From positions 1 to 64,000 of the forward strand of contig JAFUTN010000024.1 in assembly GCA_017484225.1 (NCBI GenBank): DNA of 64,000 bases, given 5' to 3'. The stretch comes from Alphaproteobacteria bacterium. Lineage in GTDB: Bacteria; Pseudomonadota; Alphaproteobacteria; RF32; CAG-239. Position numbers and translations under genes: made by a program. The notes beneath the pieces were generated by a model. It was not told the DNA's origin and searched no databases. It worked only from the letters and a program-made list of their open reading frames with translations. Below, in pieces: positions 9,801-18,390 of the stretch (position 1 is the stretch's first letter; the number at the start of each line of letters is the position of its first letter).

Positions 9801-11021
9801 GTTACTAATCGTTCCGCTCACACCGACAACACCGAGCGGTGTATTTGTGCTGCTGAATGCAATTTTGTTTTGATTCAAACTGCCAAGCATCAATCCGTTA
9901 GTGTCAAAAGCATACGAACCTATCATATAACCGATATTGCTCCCGCCTAATGATACCACGGTGCCGTTACTCAGGCTTTCTCCTTTTAATTTGCCCAATG
10001 CGTTATAAACAGGTCCGAGAGAAACAATATTTCCTATTTGTTCTCCCTTGTCATTATATACATTTCCTCTGGCTCCTATTTTACCGACAATATCGCTGCC
10101 TTTAACCACATTTCCCGTCGGTAAAACACGACCGAGATATTTTCCGGCCTTATCATTTGCGGTTGCAGCGGCACTGACTACCGTGCCGATAACTTTACCT
10201 TCCGAATCAACAATATTTCCATCCGCACGGTAATGACCTATCTCTTTGTCCCCATCCATAACTGCTCCGTTGTAGGATACAAAGCCAAGGTATTTGCCGT
10301 TCAAATCAAAAGCAAACCCCGAAGCCACGATACGTCCGATTACCTTACCTTCTGCCGAATAAACAAATCCGTTGGCATGAATATTACCGAGTTCCTTACC
10401 TTCAAAATCAATCACCTTACCGGAAGGGGCAATACTTCCCATAAACCTTCCGTCAAGCGAAACAACCATTTTGGATGACATTAAGCGTCCGTCAATCACA
10501 AAATCCGTTCCTTCACGGCGGTAAGCATATCCGTTTGCCGAGACAAATCCGAGTTCTCGTCCGTCCAAATCAGTATATGAACCGGAGCCGGTCATTCGCC
10601 CGACAATAGAGCCTTCATCAGAATAAATCAACCCCGGAAACAAAATCGTTCCGATAATATCAAAATTACCGTTAACAACCAAACCGTTCGGCAATGCCTT
10701 ACCTAAATCTTTTCCGGTAAAGCTGCGCACAACACCGTCGCCGTAAATTTTGCCCAAAAGTTTATTATCATTACCAATCACAATACCTTGAGGGATAACA
10801 CCGCCGATTATTTCACCGGAACTGTTTATCACAAAACTATCTGCCGTAATTGAACCGATATTTTCACCGCTTGGCCCGATAACCATACCGGTAGAAATTA
10901 CTTGTCCCAACACTTTGCCATAAAAATCAACGGCCGTTATTTCGGCTGCACCTGCATTTTGCGAAACTCCGATAATTGCCAATAAACCAAAAAATTTTGC
11001 TATTTTTGTAATTTTATTCAT
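6822..11021 (-). CDS. virB10: Giant VirB10/DotG-like protein with a periplasmic repeat region
   Basis: This 1399-residue protein has a signal peptide (FFGLLAIIGVSQNAGA, cleavage before AEITAV) instead of the usual VirB10 membrane anchor. Residues of about 25-1000 are degenerate repeats of 14-20 residues of the form G-x-V-x-D-x-x-G-x-x-I/L-G (for example GRIVASGFAFDLNGKYLG). Residues of about 1045-1300 form the VirB10/TrbI domain (QLQQRRRSGFAVG, PIPAVLARSVYASDN, IIIPAGSRAIGALAG, TWRRLIRPDGSQF), which in the family makes the outer-membrane channel ring. A low-complexity Gly/Asn/Pro tail follows. It lies 3 nt downstream of a second repeat protein that carries the missing inner-membrane anchor. 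DotG/IcmE and CagY are precedents for repeat-expanded VirB10 proteins, but the repeat sequence here differs. Confidence 0.88.
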   Translation of the reverse strand: MNKITKIAKFFGLLAIIGVSQNAGAAEITAVDFYGKVLGQVISTGMVIGPSGENIGSITADSFVINSSGEIIGGVIPQGIVIGNDNKLLGKIYGDGVVRSFTGKDLGKALPNGLVVNGNFDIIGTILFPGLIYSDEGSIVGRMTGSGSYTDLDGRELGFVSANGYAYRREGTDFVIDGRLMSSKMVVSLDGRFMGSIAPSGKVIDFEGKELGNIHANGFVYSAEGKVIGRIVASGFAFDLNGKYLGFVSYNGAVMDGDKEIGHYRADGNIVDSEGKVIGTVVSAAATANDKAGKYLGRVLPTGNVVKGSDIVGKIGARGNVYNDKGEQIGNIVSLGPVYNALGKLKGESLSNGTVVSLGGSNIGYMIGSYAFDTNGLMLGSLNQNKIAFSSTNTPLGVVGVSGTISNGAEKNSVSPYGYIYNSDGKISGQCMNIQPTYSLAGSLYSYIAPDGNLYRGLENVKLTMNGILMNKNGYAGSTVASYFDVGFSAPLGFETADNIILNDKGDKTYKVIPQNYVVPYVNDEDQSVMPVVGYSGNDVVAVSIGGDLLGYADNQGNVTDLNRNVYGKVINDGYVADNSNSVTGRLLPFVSVINDKCNVIGVVNGNGDVVNGREIIIGRMITNGQVISDVGSYTGYTVWEKGLIDFDGNYSGVVVNGSGMDYEGRNIGCINRQGVIVDGDKHWKYGVIRQTPVIDSENQIIGQILADGTVANAKSKIIGYVQPNGNVVSKSKKTLGQAMRYKVAFNNENRFIGMVQNSGAVMGQNGEVAGWVNFDGSVVDKGETIGYALYDFYVYDNNFTVYGYLTKDGVVLSSVGSKLGEIEHGFVVNRNGEVVARGNRDYTIRDASLNTLGELALDGNVVDYEGKNVGYLAENGVIKNSAGDAVAQAYLLQYYTPTIKQTVQEEDWADRRKVGVQEEVITTDKPKKQEQTITEKISDMSRRIIGIALSPDGDILGDIYEDNTVLDSSGKQVGYRTPDGVIVDMDYNPIGIEEIKKTSADTMFIPAGAFGNGNAYGIGSHPSNLGPGGGYGQGERYSPERVQVLSQLQQRRRSGFAVGSLGKVDMKDMASFTGYEEDGWWPNKNISSWRVDMSEMILQDKPIPAVLARSVYASDNMGENIPITAIVERNIYAEDGRNIIIPAGSRAIGALAGTNSTGGNTGGAVKIGITWRRLIRPDGSQFLFSNAQTADAQGRAGAIGYLDEQLLKKYSTPLMTTMLESATSYFIAAGKGSSTTDGTTTTSSKSKAADDARENFLNQMGQIFEDIVREKANIRAVTYIPAGTRIIIFPNEDLWLNSIERSKKKSSSGKDDEDGGGGNNGLTEKNPNSGGTSGGGAVTYDGTMDESVAPATSLTEGNPNANRRRQQAPTGTAPASTVRQTAPVNRSNQETSAVPDLL

Positions 11022-11024
11022 TCT

Positions 11025-14000
11025 TTAGTTCCTCCGATTCTTGGCAACTTCAGGTAAAATATATCCTGCAACATTCTTATCACCATCAATAAATGAACCG
11101 TTACTTTTAACATAACCAATCTCGTTATTTTGCGCATCCAAAACTTTTCCGGTAGAAGTCAAACGCCCGATATATTCTCCTTTGTTTGAAAGAATTGTAT
11201 TGCCGATATCAAAAGCATGTCCCAACACATTGTTATTATTGTCAACCGCCAAATCATCTGTCAGCATTTTTCCGACTTGCGAACCGTTTTGCATAACTTT
11301 TCCTTCGTAGTCAACAAAACCTTTTACCTTATCGTCATTACCTATAACAATATCACCGCTGATTGTTTCTCCAAGCAACTTACCGTCATTATTAATAACT
11401 TTTCCGTCCGGCAACACATAGCCGCCTATTTCATTATTTCTGGCCAAAAATTGACCGTTAGGCAGCACAATACCGATTATTGAACCGGCATAATCAATAA
11501 CGGCTCCGCGCGGAACAACGCTTACATTGCTGTTGTTAACATCACCCGGTAAAAAGTTTGTTACCCACTGCCCTTTTTTATCCAAAATCTCTCCGAATTG
11601 GTTTGAATAGCCGGCATATTTACCGAATAAATCAATCACTACAGCCGAAGGAACCATTTCTCCGATGAGACTGCCGCTGCGAACAATATGTCCGTCAGGG
11701 ACATAATTACCGGTTATTTCGCCGCGATTAATTACGTTATCCTGCCCGTTTTTAACATTTTGAGTTTCTATCACGTTTCCGTCTGCCGTAATATATCCCA
11801 AAAATACACCGTTATAACCTCTTGCGCCGCCTTGTTTCACAATTCCGCCCGTTTGTCTGTTTTTGGCATCAAACATCTGCCCTTTTCCGTTCACTTTGCC
11901 GACAACAATACCCTTTGTATTGATTACCGACATATCATAGTTCACAAAACCGACAACATTACCGTCCATATCAACAACTTGTTTTAGCGGCACACTGATA
12001 CCAATCTCATCATTATAAATTCCGAAACCGTCACCGCTGATTATGCCGACAGATGCACCGTCTTTATCATAAACACGCCCGTTCGGGAACAAATTTCCGA
12101 CAATTTTACCTTCGGAGTTTGTTATCACATTAATACTCGGAGATGCAAAGCCGATAATATTATTATCTCCATCCGCTATCAAATTATTTACAAATAAATG
12201 CGGTCTGTTTACTCCTTTTATTTTAAGGTTTCCGGCAATATCAAAAACTCCGAGCATATTGCCTTTTAAATCAAACGCATACTTTACGTCAGGAACAAAT
12301 CCCAAATAAGACCTGTCTTTATCAAACACTTCATTATTAGAGTTCATACATCCGACAGGGTTATTTTTATTATCACGCAATATCCCTCTGTTATCAAGTC
12401 TGCCGATTTCGGTATAATTATGAGAAACAACATTTTTATTTGTTACCGTATGCCCAATAACTCTGGCATCCTCCAAATCCAAAACTTTACCGTCCGGATT
12501 AATGCATCCGATAGGTTTGCGGTTTGCATCACGAACAATACCGTCTGCGGCAGCCGCTCCCAAATAATTACATTCATCATCATAAACGTTGCCGGTAATC
12601 ATTGTCCTTCCGGCAAATGTTCCATCCGGACGCCATACCGTTCCGTCGGCATATATACGATAATCAACTTCGGATCCGGCATAACGAACAACACCGTCTT
12701 TGCCTAATTTTCCCTCAAAATCACAACCCCAACCGGCAATAAATCCCGGTAATATACCGACTGCGACAACTTTTTCACCTTTCTTATCATACACCAATCC
12801 GTTCGGACGCATACGGCCGACAACTTTTTTGTCTTTCACTACTTCACCACGATTATTTACCGTTCCGAGAACCATTCCTTCCGGATTTATCGGTATCAAT
12901 TCCTTATTAAGAAGAGAACCTATTTTGGTTGTGCCGAGAGAATAAAGTTTTCCGTTGCCGGTAGAATACCCGATAATATTACCGTTGATATCTCGCAATA
13001 TCCCGTCTTCATCCACATACCCGATAATATTACCGTTTTCATCTAAAGCTAAATTAACAATTTTACCGGCTTTACCGATTACATTACCGTCGGCATCTAT
13101 AATATTACCGTTTTCATCCACTTGTCCGATAAGATTACCGTTAAAATCATATACATTTCCATCAGAATCTATGTATCCGATAACGTTGCCGTTTTCATCA
13201 TAAGCCAATCGCACCAAATCTCCTTTATATCCGAGGAAATCACCTGAATTTTCGTCATCTAAAGGAACAAACATATCATTTTTCTGATATCCTATATGCA
13301 ATTCTCTCCGACCTATTTTAGAAGCTAAATCAACATAATTGCCTCTTAAACCTATTTCTTCTCCGGTTTCATTAAAAACATTACCGTTTTCACGAACATA
13401 ACCCATTATTGCATTATCGGCATCATATACAACATAACTTTTTTGTGTATACGCAATCACTTTACCTTCGTCATTTTTCAAAAGCTGTTCGGTATCAACC
13501 ACCTGAGCAACCATATTGCTGTTATTTTTAACGGTGGAGCCTTCTATTGTTCCCAATAATTTTCCGCTGAAATCAAAAGCTTTATCTTCATAAACATATC
13601 CGACAACTTGTCTTTGCAAAGAAACAATTAATGGGTATTCTCCCATTGATACACCTTTTTCCGCACCGGAAAAATCGCGTAAAACTCCGTTACCGTCAAC
13701 ATATCCGGCAACCTCTTTATTAAGACCGATGGCAACTTTTTCTGTTCCGATATATCCGATTGTTTTATCTTCCTTGTCTTTGGCTAACGAACCATATCCG
13801 CTGATAACACCCAAAACATTACCGTTATCATCAACAACTTCCTTATTTTCGTTTGTCTGCCCGATTAAATTATCAAAAAAGTTATAAACTTTTCCGTCGG
13901 TAGTCATAATGCCTATCAGGTTGCCGTTTTCATCATACACATTTTTATTTTCATCAACATAACCGACAACATTGCCTTTGGAATCTAAAACCAAATCAAC

Positions 14001-15755
14001 CCACTTATCCGGATGACCATTGACAGTGCCGATAATATTGCCGTTTTCATCCACAATATTACCGTTTTCATCCACATGACCAATAATATTGCCGTTGAAA
14101 TCACGGACAACCCCGTTTTCATCTATGTAACCGATTACATTGCCGTCTTTATCATACGCCAAACGTGCCGAATTACCTTTTTTCTGCACATCATATCGGG
14201 AGCCGGATAATGCATTACCGATAATATTACCGTTTTCATCCACATAACCGATAATTTTTCCGTTGGCATCACGAACCAGCCCTTTTTCATCTATATATCC
14301 GATAATATTGCCGTCTTTATCAAGAGCTAAATCCCGCCACATATCACTGGCTTTACCGATAATATTACCGTTTTCATCCACAATATTACCGTTTTCATCC
14401 ACATGACCGATAATATTGCCGTTGAAATCACGGACAACCCCGTTTTCATCTATGTAACCGATTACATTTCCGTCTTTGTCCACTGCCAGTTGAACGGAAG
14501 CACCTTTTTTCCCTATCAGATTCTTTTTGTAGGCATTACCGTCATCTCCCATATACCCGACAACATTGCCGTCCTCATCTAAAATAGAGCCGTCCGGAAC
14601 CACAATACCTATGGCATTTCCTTCGTCATCAAAAACAACTTCTCCGGCTTTTGCCACGTGTCCGATAATGTTGCCGTCAAAATCAACGACATTACCGTTT
14701 TCATCCACTCGTCCGATAACATTTCCGTCTAAATCAACCACCGTTCCGTCTTCCAAAACACGACCGATAATATTACCGTCTTTATCATAAACGTAACCGG
14801 TTGCAATAGCCTTACCTACAGTCTTTCCGTTTTCATCAACCACCGTTCCGTCGGAAAGCACCGTTCCCATAATACTGCCGTCCAAATTATGAGCCACACC
14901 GTCAGCATCAACATAACCGATAACATTACCGTTTTCATCCATAATTAAGCGACCGTTTGATGCCACACCGATAATATTACCGTCTTTATCAACAATCCAG
15001 CCGTCGGAATTTACCTTTCCGATAACATTGCCGTTGAAATCGTGAACAATTCCGTCTTCATCAATATATCCGATGACACTACCGTCAGGACCTATAGCCA
15101 AACGCATATTTTTGCCGGCAGATTGTTCCGCAGCGGCAGACGTTCCGTTATCACAAAAATTACATTCATCTTTTTTTACGGCATTTCCGTAAACAGGAAC
15201 TTCGTCATGCTTGGCATCTTTATCGGCAACATTTGTTTCGTGCCAAATAATTTTAAAATTATTTTGGAAATTAAAAGGCATACTCGGCAACCAATTCATT
15301 GTAACGGTGCAGGTAAGTCCCGCACGTAATTCTTTTCCGTTACAATGGTTTTCAAAGCTGAAACCTTCAGAAGCCGCATCTTCCAAGTCAACCGAAATAA
15401 TTTTAATGGCTGATTTACTGTTTGTTCCGATTGTTAACACATTGTTCGCCGGTGTCCCGATAACAACCTGCCCCATGTTTATGGGATTCGGTTCCAGTGT
15501 TATCGGGCGTTCAATTTCTTCACCGTCATCCAGAATAATTTCATTACTGTTATCCTGATTTGCTCCCACATCAAAACTGGTTTCATCCGTAATGGAATTG
15601 CCCAAATCTACGTGTTTTTCTTCTTCAACATCTTCAGTAGACATCAAAGCCAAACCAAACAAAAACACCAACATACTGATAATACCTACCAGCAAAATAA
15701 TTCTGTTGGTCTTACGAATATATCTGTCCGAATGTGTTAACGCTTCTTTACTCAT
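11025..15755 (-). CDS. Giant inner-membrane-anchored repeat protein of the T4SS
   Basis: This 1576-residue protein has a short cytoplasmic head, one membrane helix (about residues 18-40, IILLVGIISMLVFLFGLAL) and an acidic linker. Residues of about 75-180 form a domain with the pattern of ASH/HYDIN-like (choice-of-anchor D) immunoglobulin folds (NMGQVVIGTPANNVLTI, LRAGLTCTVTMNWLP). From about residue 210 to the end are repeats of roughly 14 residues such as DENGNVIGYVDENG, arranged in super-repeats of about 90-100 residues that begin with (V/A)RLAYDKDGNVIGYID. No VirB10 domain is present. With the following gene it resembles a DotG/VirB10 scaffold divided between two polypeptides. The start has AAGGT upstream. 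A beta-solenoid spanning the periplasm is inference. Confidence 0.8.
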   Translation of the reverse strand: MSKEALTHSDRYIRKTNRIILLVGIISMLVFLFGLALMSTEDVEEEKHVDLGNSITDETSFDVGANQDNSNEIILDDGEEIERPITLEPNPINMGQVVIGTPANNVLTIGTNSKSAIKIISVDLEDAASEGFSFENHCNGKELRAGLTCTVTMNWLPSMPFNFQNNFKIIWHETNVADKDAKHDEVPVYGNAVKKDECNFCDNGTSAAAEQSAGKNMRLAIGPDGSVIGYIDEDGIVHDFNGNVIGKVNSDGWIVDKDGNIIGVASNGRLIMDENGNVIGYVDADGVAHNLDGSIMGTVLSDGTVVDENGKTVGKAIATGYVYDKDGNIIGRVLEDGTVVDLDGNVIGRVDENGNVVDFDGNIIGHVAKAGEVVFDDEGNAIGIVVPDGSILDEDGNVVGYMGDDGNAYKKNLIGKKGASVQLAVDKDGNVIGYIDENGVVRDFNGNIIGHVDENGNIVDENGNIIGKASDMWRDLALDKDGNIIGYIDEKGLVRDANGKIIGYVDENGNIIGNALSGSRYDVQKKGNSARLAYDKDGNVIGYIDENGVVRDFNGNIIGHVDENGNIVDENGNIIGTVNGHPDKWVDLVLDSKGNVVGYVDENKNVYDENGNLIGIMTTDGKVYNFFDNLIGQTNENKEVVDDNGNVLGVISGYGSLAKDKEDKTIGYIGTEKVAIGLNKEVAGYVDGNGVLRDFSGAEKGVSMGEYPLIVSLQRQVVGYVYEDKAFDFSGKLLGTIEGSTVKNNSNMVAQVVDTEQLLKNDEGKVIAYTQKSYVVYDADNAIMGYVRENGNVFNETGEEIGLRGNYVDLASKIGRRELHIGYQKNDMFVPLDDENSGDFLGYKGDLVRLAYDENGNVIGYIDSDGNVYDFNGNLIGQVDENGNIIDADGNVIGKAGKIVNLALDENGNIIGYVDEDGILRDINGNIIGYSTGNGKLYSLGTTKIGSLLNKELIPINPEGMVLGTVNNRGEVVKDKKVVGRMRPNGLVYDKKGEKVVAVGILPGFIAGWGCDFEGKLGKDGVVRYAGSEVDYRIYADGTVWRPDGTFAGRTMITGNVYDDECNYLGAAAADGIVRDANRKPIGCINPDGKVLDLEDARVIGHTVTNKNVVSHNYTEIGRLDNRGILRDNKNNPVGCMNSNNEVFDKDRSYLGFVPDVKYAFDLKGNMLGVFDIAGNLKIKGVNRPHLFVNNLIADGDNNIIGFASPSINVITNSEGKIVGNLFPNGRVYDKDGASVGIISGDGFGIYNDEIGISVPLKQVVDMDGNVVGFVNYDMSVINTKGIVVGKVNGKGQMFDAKNRQTGGIVKQGGARGYNGVFLGYITADGNVIETQNVKNGQDNVINRGEITGNYVPDGHIVRSGSLIGEMVPSAVVIDLFGKYAGYSNQFGEILDKKGQWVTNFLPGDVNNSNVSVVPRGAVIDYAGSIIGIVLPNGQFLARNNEIGGYVLPDGKVINNDGKLLGETISGDIVIGNDDKVKGFVDYEGKVMQNGSQVGKMLTDDLAVDNNNNVLGHAFDIGNTILSNKGEYIGRLTSTGKVLDAQNNEIGYVKSNGSFIDGDKNVAGYILPEVAKNRRN
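14029..14148. repeat. Near-identical internal coding repeat, copy 1 (about 120 bp)
   Basis: This segment, encoding VRDFNGNIIGHVDENG and the following VDENGNIIG, recurs almost exactly at 14356-14475, with only a few single-base differences. It indicates recent duplication inside the giant repeat gene. Confidence 0.85.
14356..14475. repeat. Near-identical internal coding repeat, copy 2 (about 120 bp)
   Basis: This is the second copy of the block at 14029-14148, in the same reading frame and orientation, 327 bp away. Confidence 0.85.
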
Positions 15756-15764
15756 ATTACCTTC

Positions 15765-17429
15765 TTATTGTATTCTGACTACGCTGCAGAAAACTCCGGA
15801 GCGACCGAGTCTGCTACAGATTGAATCACCTCTGTCAAGGCTGTCAATCGGGCCTACACGCAAGTGGAACAACTCCTTTCCTTGTCCGTCTGCCGGAGCA
15901 TCTACCGAATAAAACGGTTCATATCCACCCAGCTGATCCGCATATTTAACCGACAAATCCTTCCACAGATTCTCCAATTTTTTGACATCTCCGTCTGTTC
16001 CGAGTTCTATAGAAAGGCTTTCTTTGCCCTGTCCCTTAAATGCCGAACCGTATTTATACGAAGCATACGGATTTTTCATATCAGAATCAGTTGCGTGACT
16101 TAATGATGTCATTTTTGAATAATCCACATCTAAGCCTGATGCACGATTTGATGCACGATTGCCGGCATTTTTGCCCATACCTGCACCGCTTGAAGACATT
16201 CCGGAACCGGAACCTCCGGCACCGCCGCTTTCGGTATCGGCAAAATTAGGAACATGAATCATTCCGGCCGGAGCGTTACTGTCATCAGATCCGCCTTTTG
16301 AACCATACACATTATTATTTCCGGTAGGTTTGCCGTCATCTTTGGCTTTTGCCTTTTTACCGGCAGGAATTGTCGGCGGAACATCCCAATCATTGCCGTC
16401 ATCGGCATAGCTGACATATTGTAATCCCTCTTCATCAGAACGGCGTAATTTCAAGCACACCATACGCTTACCGCTGCGCATAACCATATCTCCGATACCT
16501 TCTACGATAATCAGACGATTGTTCGGTCCTTTTGTTCTGAAACCGATTGGGGTTTCTACTCTTTCAACAATCAAGGTAACAATCGGACGTTGCACCATAT
16601 TCAAAGCTTTCTCGCCCAAATCAATATAAGTGAAAATATCATCACGCCAAACTCTTTCCGGTGCAATTACCACATCATCCGGATTCGGAACATAAATTTC
16701 TATATCAAAACGGAACTTGCTCGGATCAAGCGGTATACTTTTCAGCCAATCCTCTCGTTGAATACGACGAGTATATCTGGCATCAAGCGACTTGCCGTCA
16801 CCCGGCAGTGCATTAACATTGCTTACTCCGCGTCCGCCGCCGGAACCGCCTAACGAACCTGTCGCACTACTGGGACTTCCTCCATCTTCGCCAAGCACTT
16901 CAATATCAATAATGGCATTGGTCAAACGCTCTGTATTAATTCCTTCACTTTTAACATAAAATACATATTTGTTGCCGGAACGACCTTGAACAAACACGTT
17001 TGTATCCACTCCTACGGAAGTTGACCCCGGTGTCGGATAAAGCATCAGAGTATTAGGCCCGTATATTTGTCCGCTGAAATATTTTTTATCACCGACAAAC
17101 ACCTGATCCAATACTTCCCATTCCGGAAAATTAACAACCGTTATCATACCCTCGCGAATACGAATAGGCAGCACCAAATCCGGAGACCAATAATATTTGG
17201 AATAGGCCGGTTTGCTTTGTCCCTCACCCAAATTCTGCAACGGATCCAGCCATGCTTCCTGAATCATTCCCAAAGATGAATTAAAACCGGCATATCCCAT
17301 ATTCATAGGTTGATAATTACCTTGCGATTGCTCGGCATATTGATCCATTGTCTCGGTTAGTTGGGCAAAAGCCGCAGAACTTATTAACATTACAGTCGTT
17401 ACAACTACTTGATACAAATGTTTTTTCAT
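15765..17429 (-). CDS. virB9: VirB9/DotH-like core-complex protein with C-terminal SPOR domain
   Basis: This 554-residue protein has a signal peptide (VVTTVMLISSAAFA, cleavage before QLTETM). Residues of about 70-370 match the VirB9/TrbG/DotH pattern: an N-terminal beta domain (IREGMITVVNFPEWEVLDQ, NKYVFYVKSEGINTERLTN) and a second beta domain (WRDDIFTYIDLGEKALNMVQ, VIVEGIGDMVMRSGKRMVC) that in this family joins VirB7 and VirB10 in the outer-membrane ring. A Gly/Ser/Asn-rich linker follows. The last 100 residues look like a SPOR domain (SIELGTDGDVKKLENLWKDL, FHLRVGPIDSLDRGDSICSR), a peptidoglycan-binding fold. Fusion of SPOR to VirB9 is unusual and suggests anchoring of the machine to septal or denuded glycan. 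It is placed directly after the VirB8 gene. Confidence 0.85.
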   Translation of the reverse strand: MKKHLYQVVVTTVMLISSAAFAQLTETMDQYAEQSQGNYQPMNMGYAGFNSSLGMIQEAWLDPLQNLGEGQSKPAYSKYYWSPDLVLPIRIREGMITVVNFPEWEVLDQVFVGDKKYFSGQIYGPNTLMLYPTPGSTSVGVDTNVFVQGRSGNKYVFYVKSEGINTERLTNAIIDIEVLGEDGGSPSSATGSLGGSGGGRGVSNVNALPGDGKSLDARYTRRIQREDWLKSIPLDPSKFRFDIEIYVPNPDDVVIAPERVWRDDIFTYIDLGEKALNMVQRPIVTLIVERVETPIGFRTKGPNNRLIIVEGIGDMVMRSGKRMVCLKLRRSDEEGLQYVSYADDGNDWDVPPTIPAGKKAKAKDDGKPTGNNNVYGSKGGSDDSNAPAGMIHVPNFADTESGGAGGSGSGMSSSGAGMGKNAGNRASNRASGLDVDYSKMTSLSHATDSDMKNPYASYKYGSAFKGQGKESLSIELGTDGDVKKLENLWKDLSVKYADQLGGYEPFYSVDAPADGQGKELFHLRVGPIDSLDRGDSICSRLGRSGVFCSVVRIQ

Positions 17430-17440
17430 GTTCTTTTTTC

Positions 17441-18184
17441 CTATTCATTAATCTGCTTGGTTGTATAAGATATAACCTTAAATCCGACCGGATTTTTCAG
17501 TCTTTCCTTATATTTTACCACTCTTCTCTGGTATTGCACTCGCAAACCGGCTCTATATCGCATTTTTTTCGGATTCATCATGTTTGGCAACAAATATTGA
17601 ACCTCGTATTCAACCTGCCACGCTCCGTTTTCCACTTCATTAACACTCAATAACTTAACATTGCTTGTTAATCCGTCATTTTTCATACGTTGCATTTGTT
17701 TTCTGCCGGTTTTGTTAATAAAATCACGATAAACCATATCCGAAGACATTTCTTGCAAATCGCCCCCGCTTTTCCAGCGTGATTCCATTTCCTCCAAGTC
17801 CGGTAGCAAGGTATTTCTCAGCAACACATATTGGCTGACAAATGTCTCGGTAATAACCTTTTGCGTATCCATATTGCGCACATAAGGGACAACGTTATAA
17901 ACTTGATCTTCTTTGCTGGAAAGAGTTAAAAGATAAGGTTCTACACGATACAAAGGCAAAATATTTGAAACCGTGAGCAACAACACCAAATTACAGCACA
18001 AACTTATGGCTGCCACCACCGCAAAAGCACGTGCCGTCCACAAATATCTTCTTTCGCTGGCATTAACAACAATGCTGTCTTCGTTGTGATGAAAATGTTT
18101 TGCACGCTGCTTCGCGGCAGCACTGTTGCCGCTGCCGGTTAACAATCTTTGCTTTACATTATTTGCCCCAAGCTGTTCAGCCAT
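17441..18184 (-). CDS. virB8: VirB8-family inner-membrane protein, paralogue a
   Basis: This 247-residue protein has a cytoplasmic N terminus, a single membrane helix (about residues 50-75, FAVVAAISLCCNLVLLLTV) and a periplasmic NTF2-like VirB8 domain. Family landmarks are PLYRVEPYLLTLSSKEDQVY, ETFVSQYVLLRNTLLPD and the closing KNPVGFKVISYTTKQ. VirB8 is an assembly factor that links the inner-membrane complex with VirB9/VirB10. It has the same architecture as the protein at 18591-19409, and the two align over the periplasmic domain (QYVLLRNT versus QYVIMRNT; NPVGFKVISY versus NPVGFTVIKY). The start follows GAGGAAATGACTA. Confidence 0.9.
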   Translation of the reverse strand: MAEQLGANNVKQRLLTGSGNSAAAKQRAKHFHHNEDSIVVNASERRYLWTARAFAVVAAISLCCNLVLLLTVSNILPLYRVEPYLLTLSSKEDQVYNVVPYVRNMDTQKVITETFVSQYVLLRNTLLPDLEEMESRWKSGGDLQEMSSDMVYRDFINKTGRKQMQRMKNDGLTSNVKLLSVNEVENGAWQVEYEVQYLLPNMMNPKKMRYRAGLRVQYQRRVVKYKERLKNPVGFKVISYTTKQINE

Positions 18185-18201
18185 TAGTCATTTCCTCTGT
18201 C

Positions 18202-18390
18202 TTATATTGTTTCCAAAAACCAATCCGGAACATTTTTGATTGTTTCTATCTGCATACAGGCACAAGGCGACAACTTAAGTTCATTAATATCTTTACCCGG
18301 ACCGACAGCCTCAGGTTCATAATAAGAACCAAACAATCCACATGCCGACACAACAACGGACAAAACTAATATAAGAATTTTTTTACACAT
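18202..18390 (-). CDS. Small VirB7-like lipoprotein
   Basis: This 62-residue lipoprotein precursor is read from the ATG at 18390 (GAGGAA site 5 nt upstream); a longer in-frame version beginning at 18444 lacks a binding site. The signal is MCKKILILVLSVVVSACG, with a lipobox VSAC and lipidated Cys17. The mature part is short and has a CAC motif. Position between two VirB8 genes and VirB9, small size and lipidation fit VirB7, the outer-membrane anchor of VirB9. Sequence alone cannot establish the family because VirB7 proteins are very diverse. Confidence 0.65.
   Translation of the reverse strand: MCKKILILVLSVVVSACGLFGSYYEPEAVGPGKDINELKLSPCACMQIETIKNVPDWFLETI

Noticed and set aside
11021-11030. 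Frameshift or assembly break that splits one VirB10/DotG gene in two
   Set aside because: The downstream gene starts with a proper signal peptide and ribosome binding site (GGAGGAACTAAAGA), which a broken gene would not supply.
12900-15100. Regularly spaced repeats such as ccgataatattaccg that could look like a CRISPR or minisatellite array
   Set aside because: They are in one open reading frame of 1576 codons, have uneven spacing and variable sequence, and translate to a consistent protein repeat.
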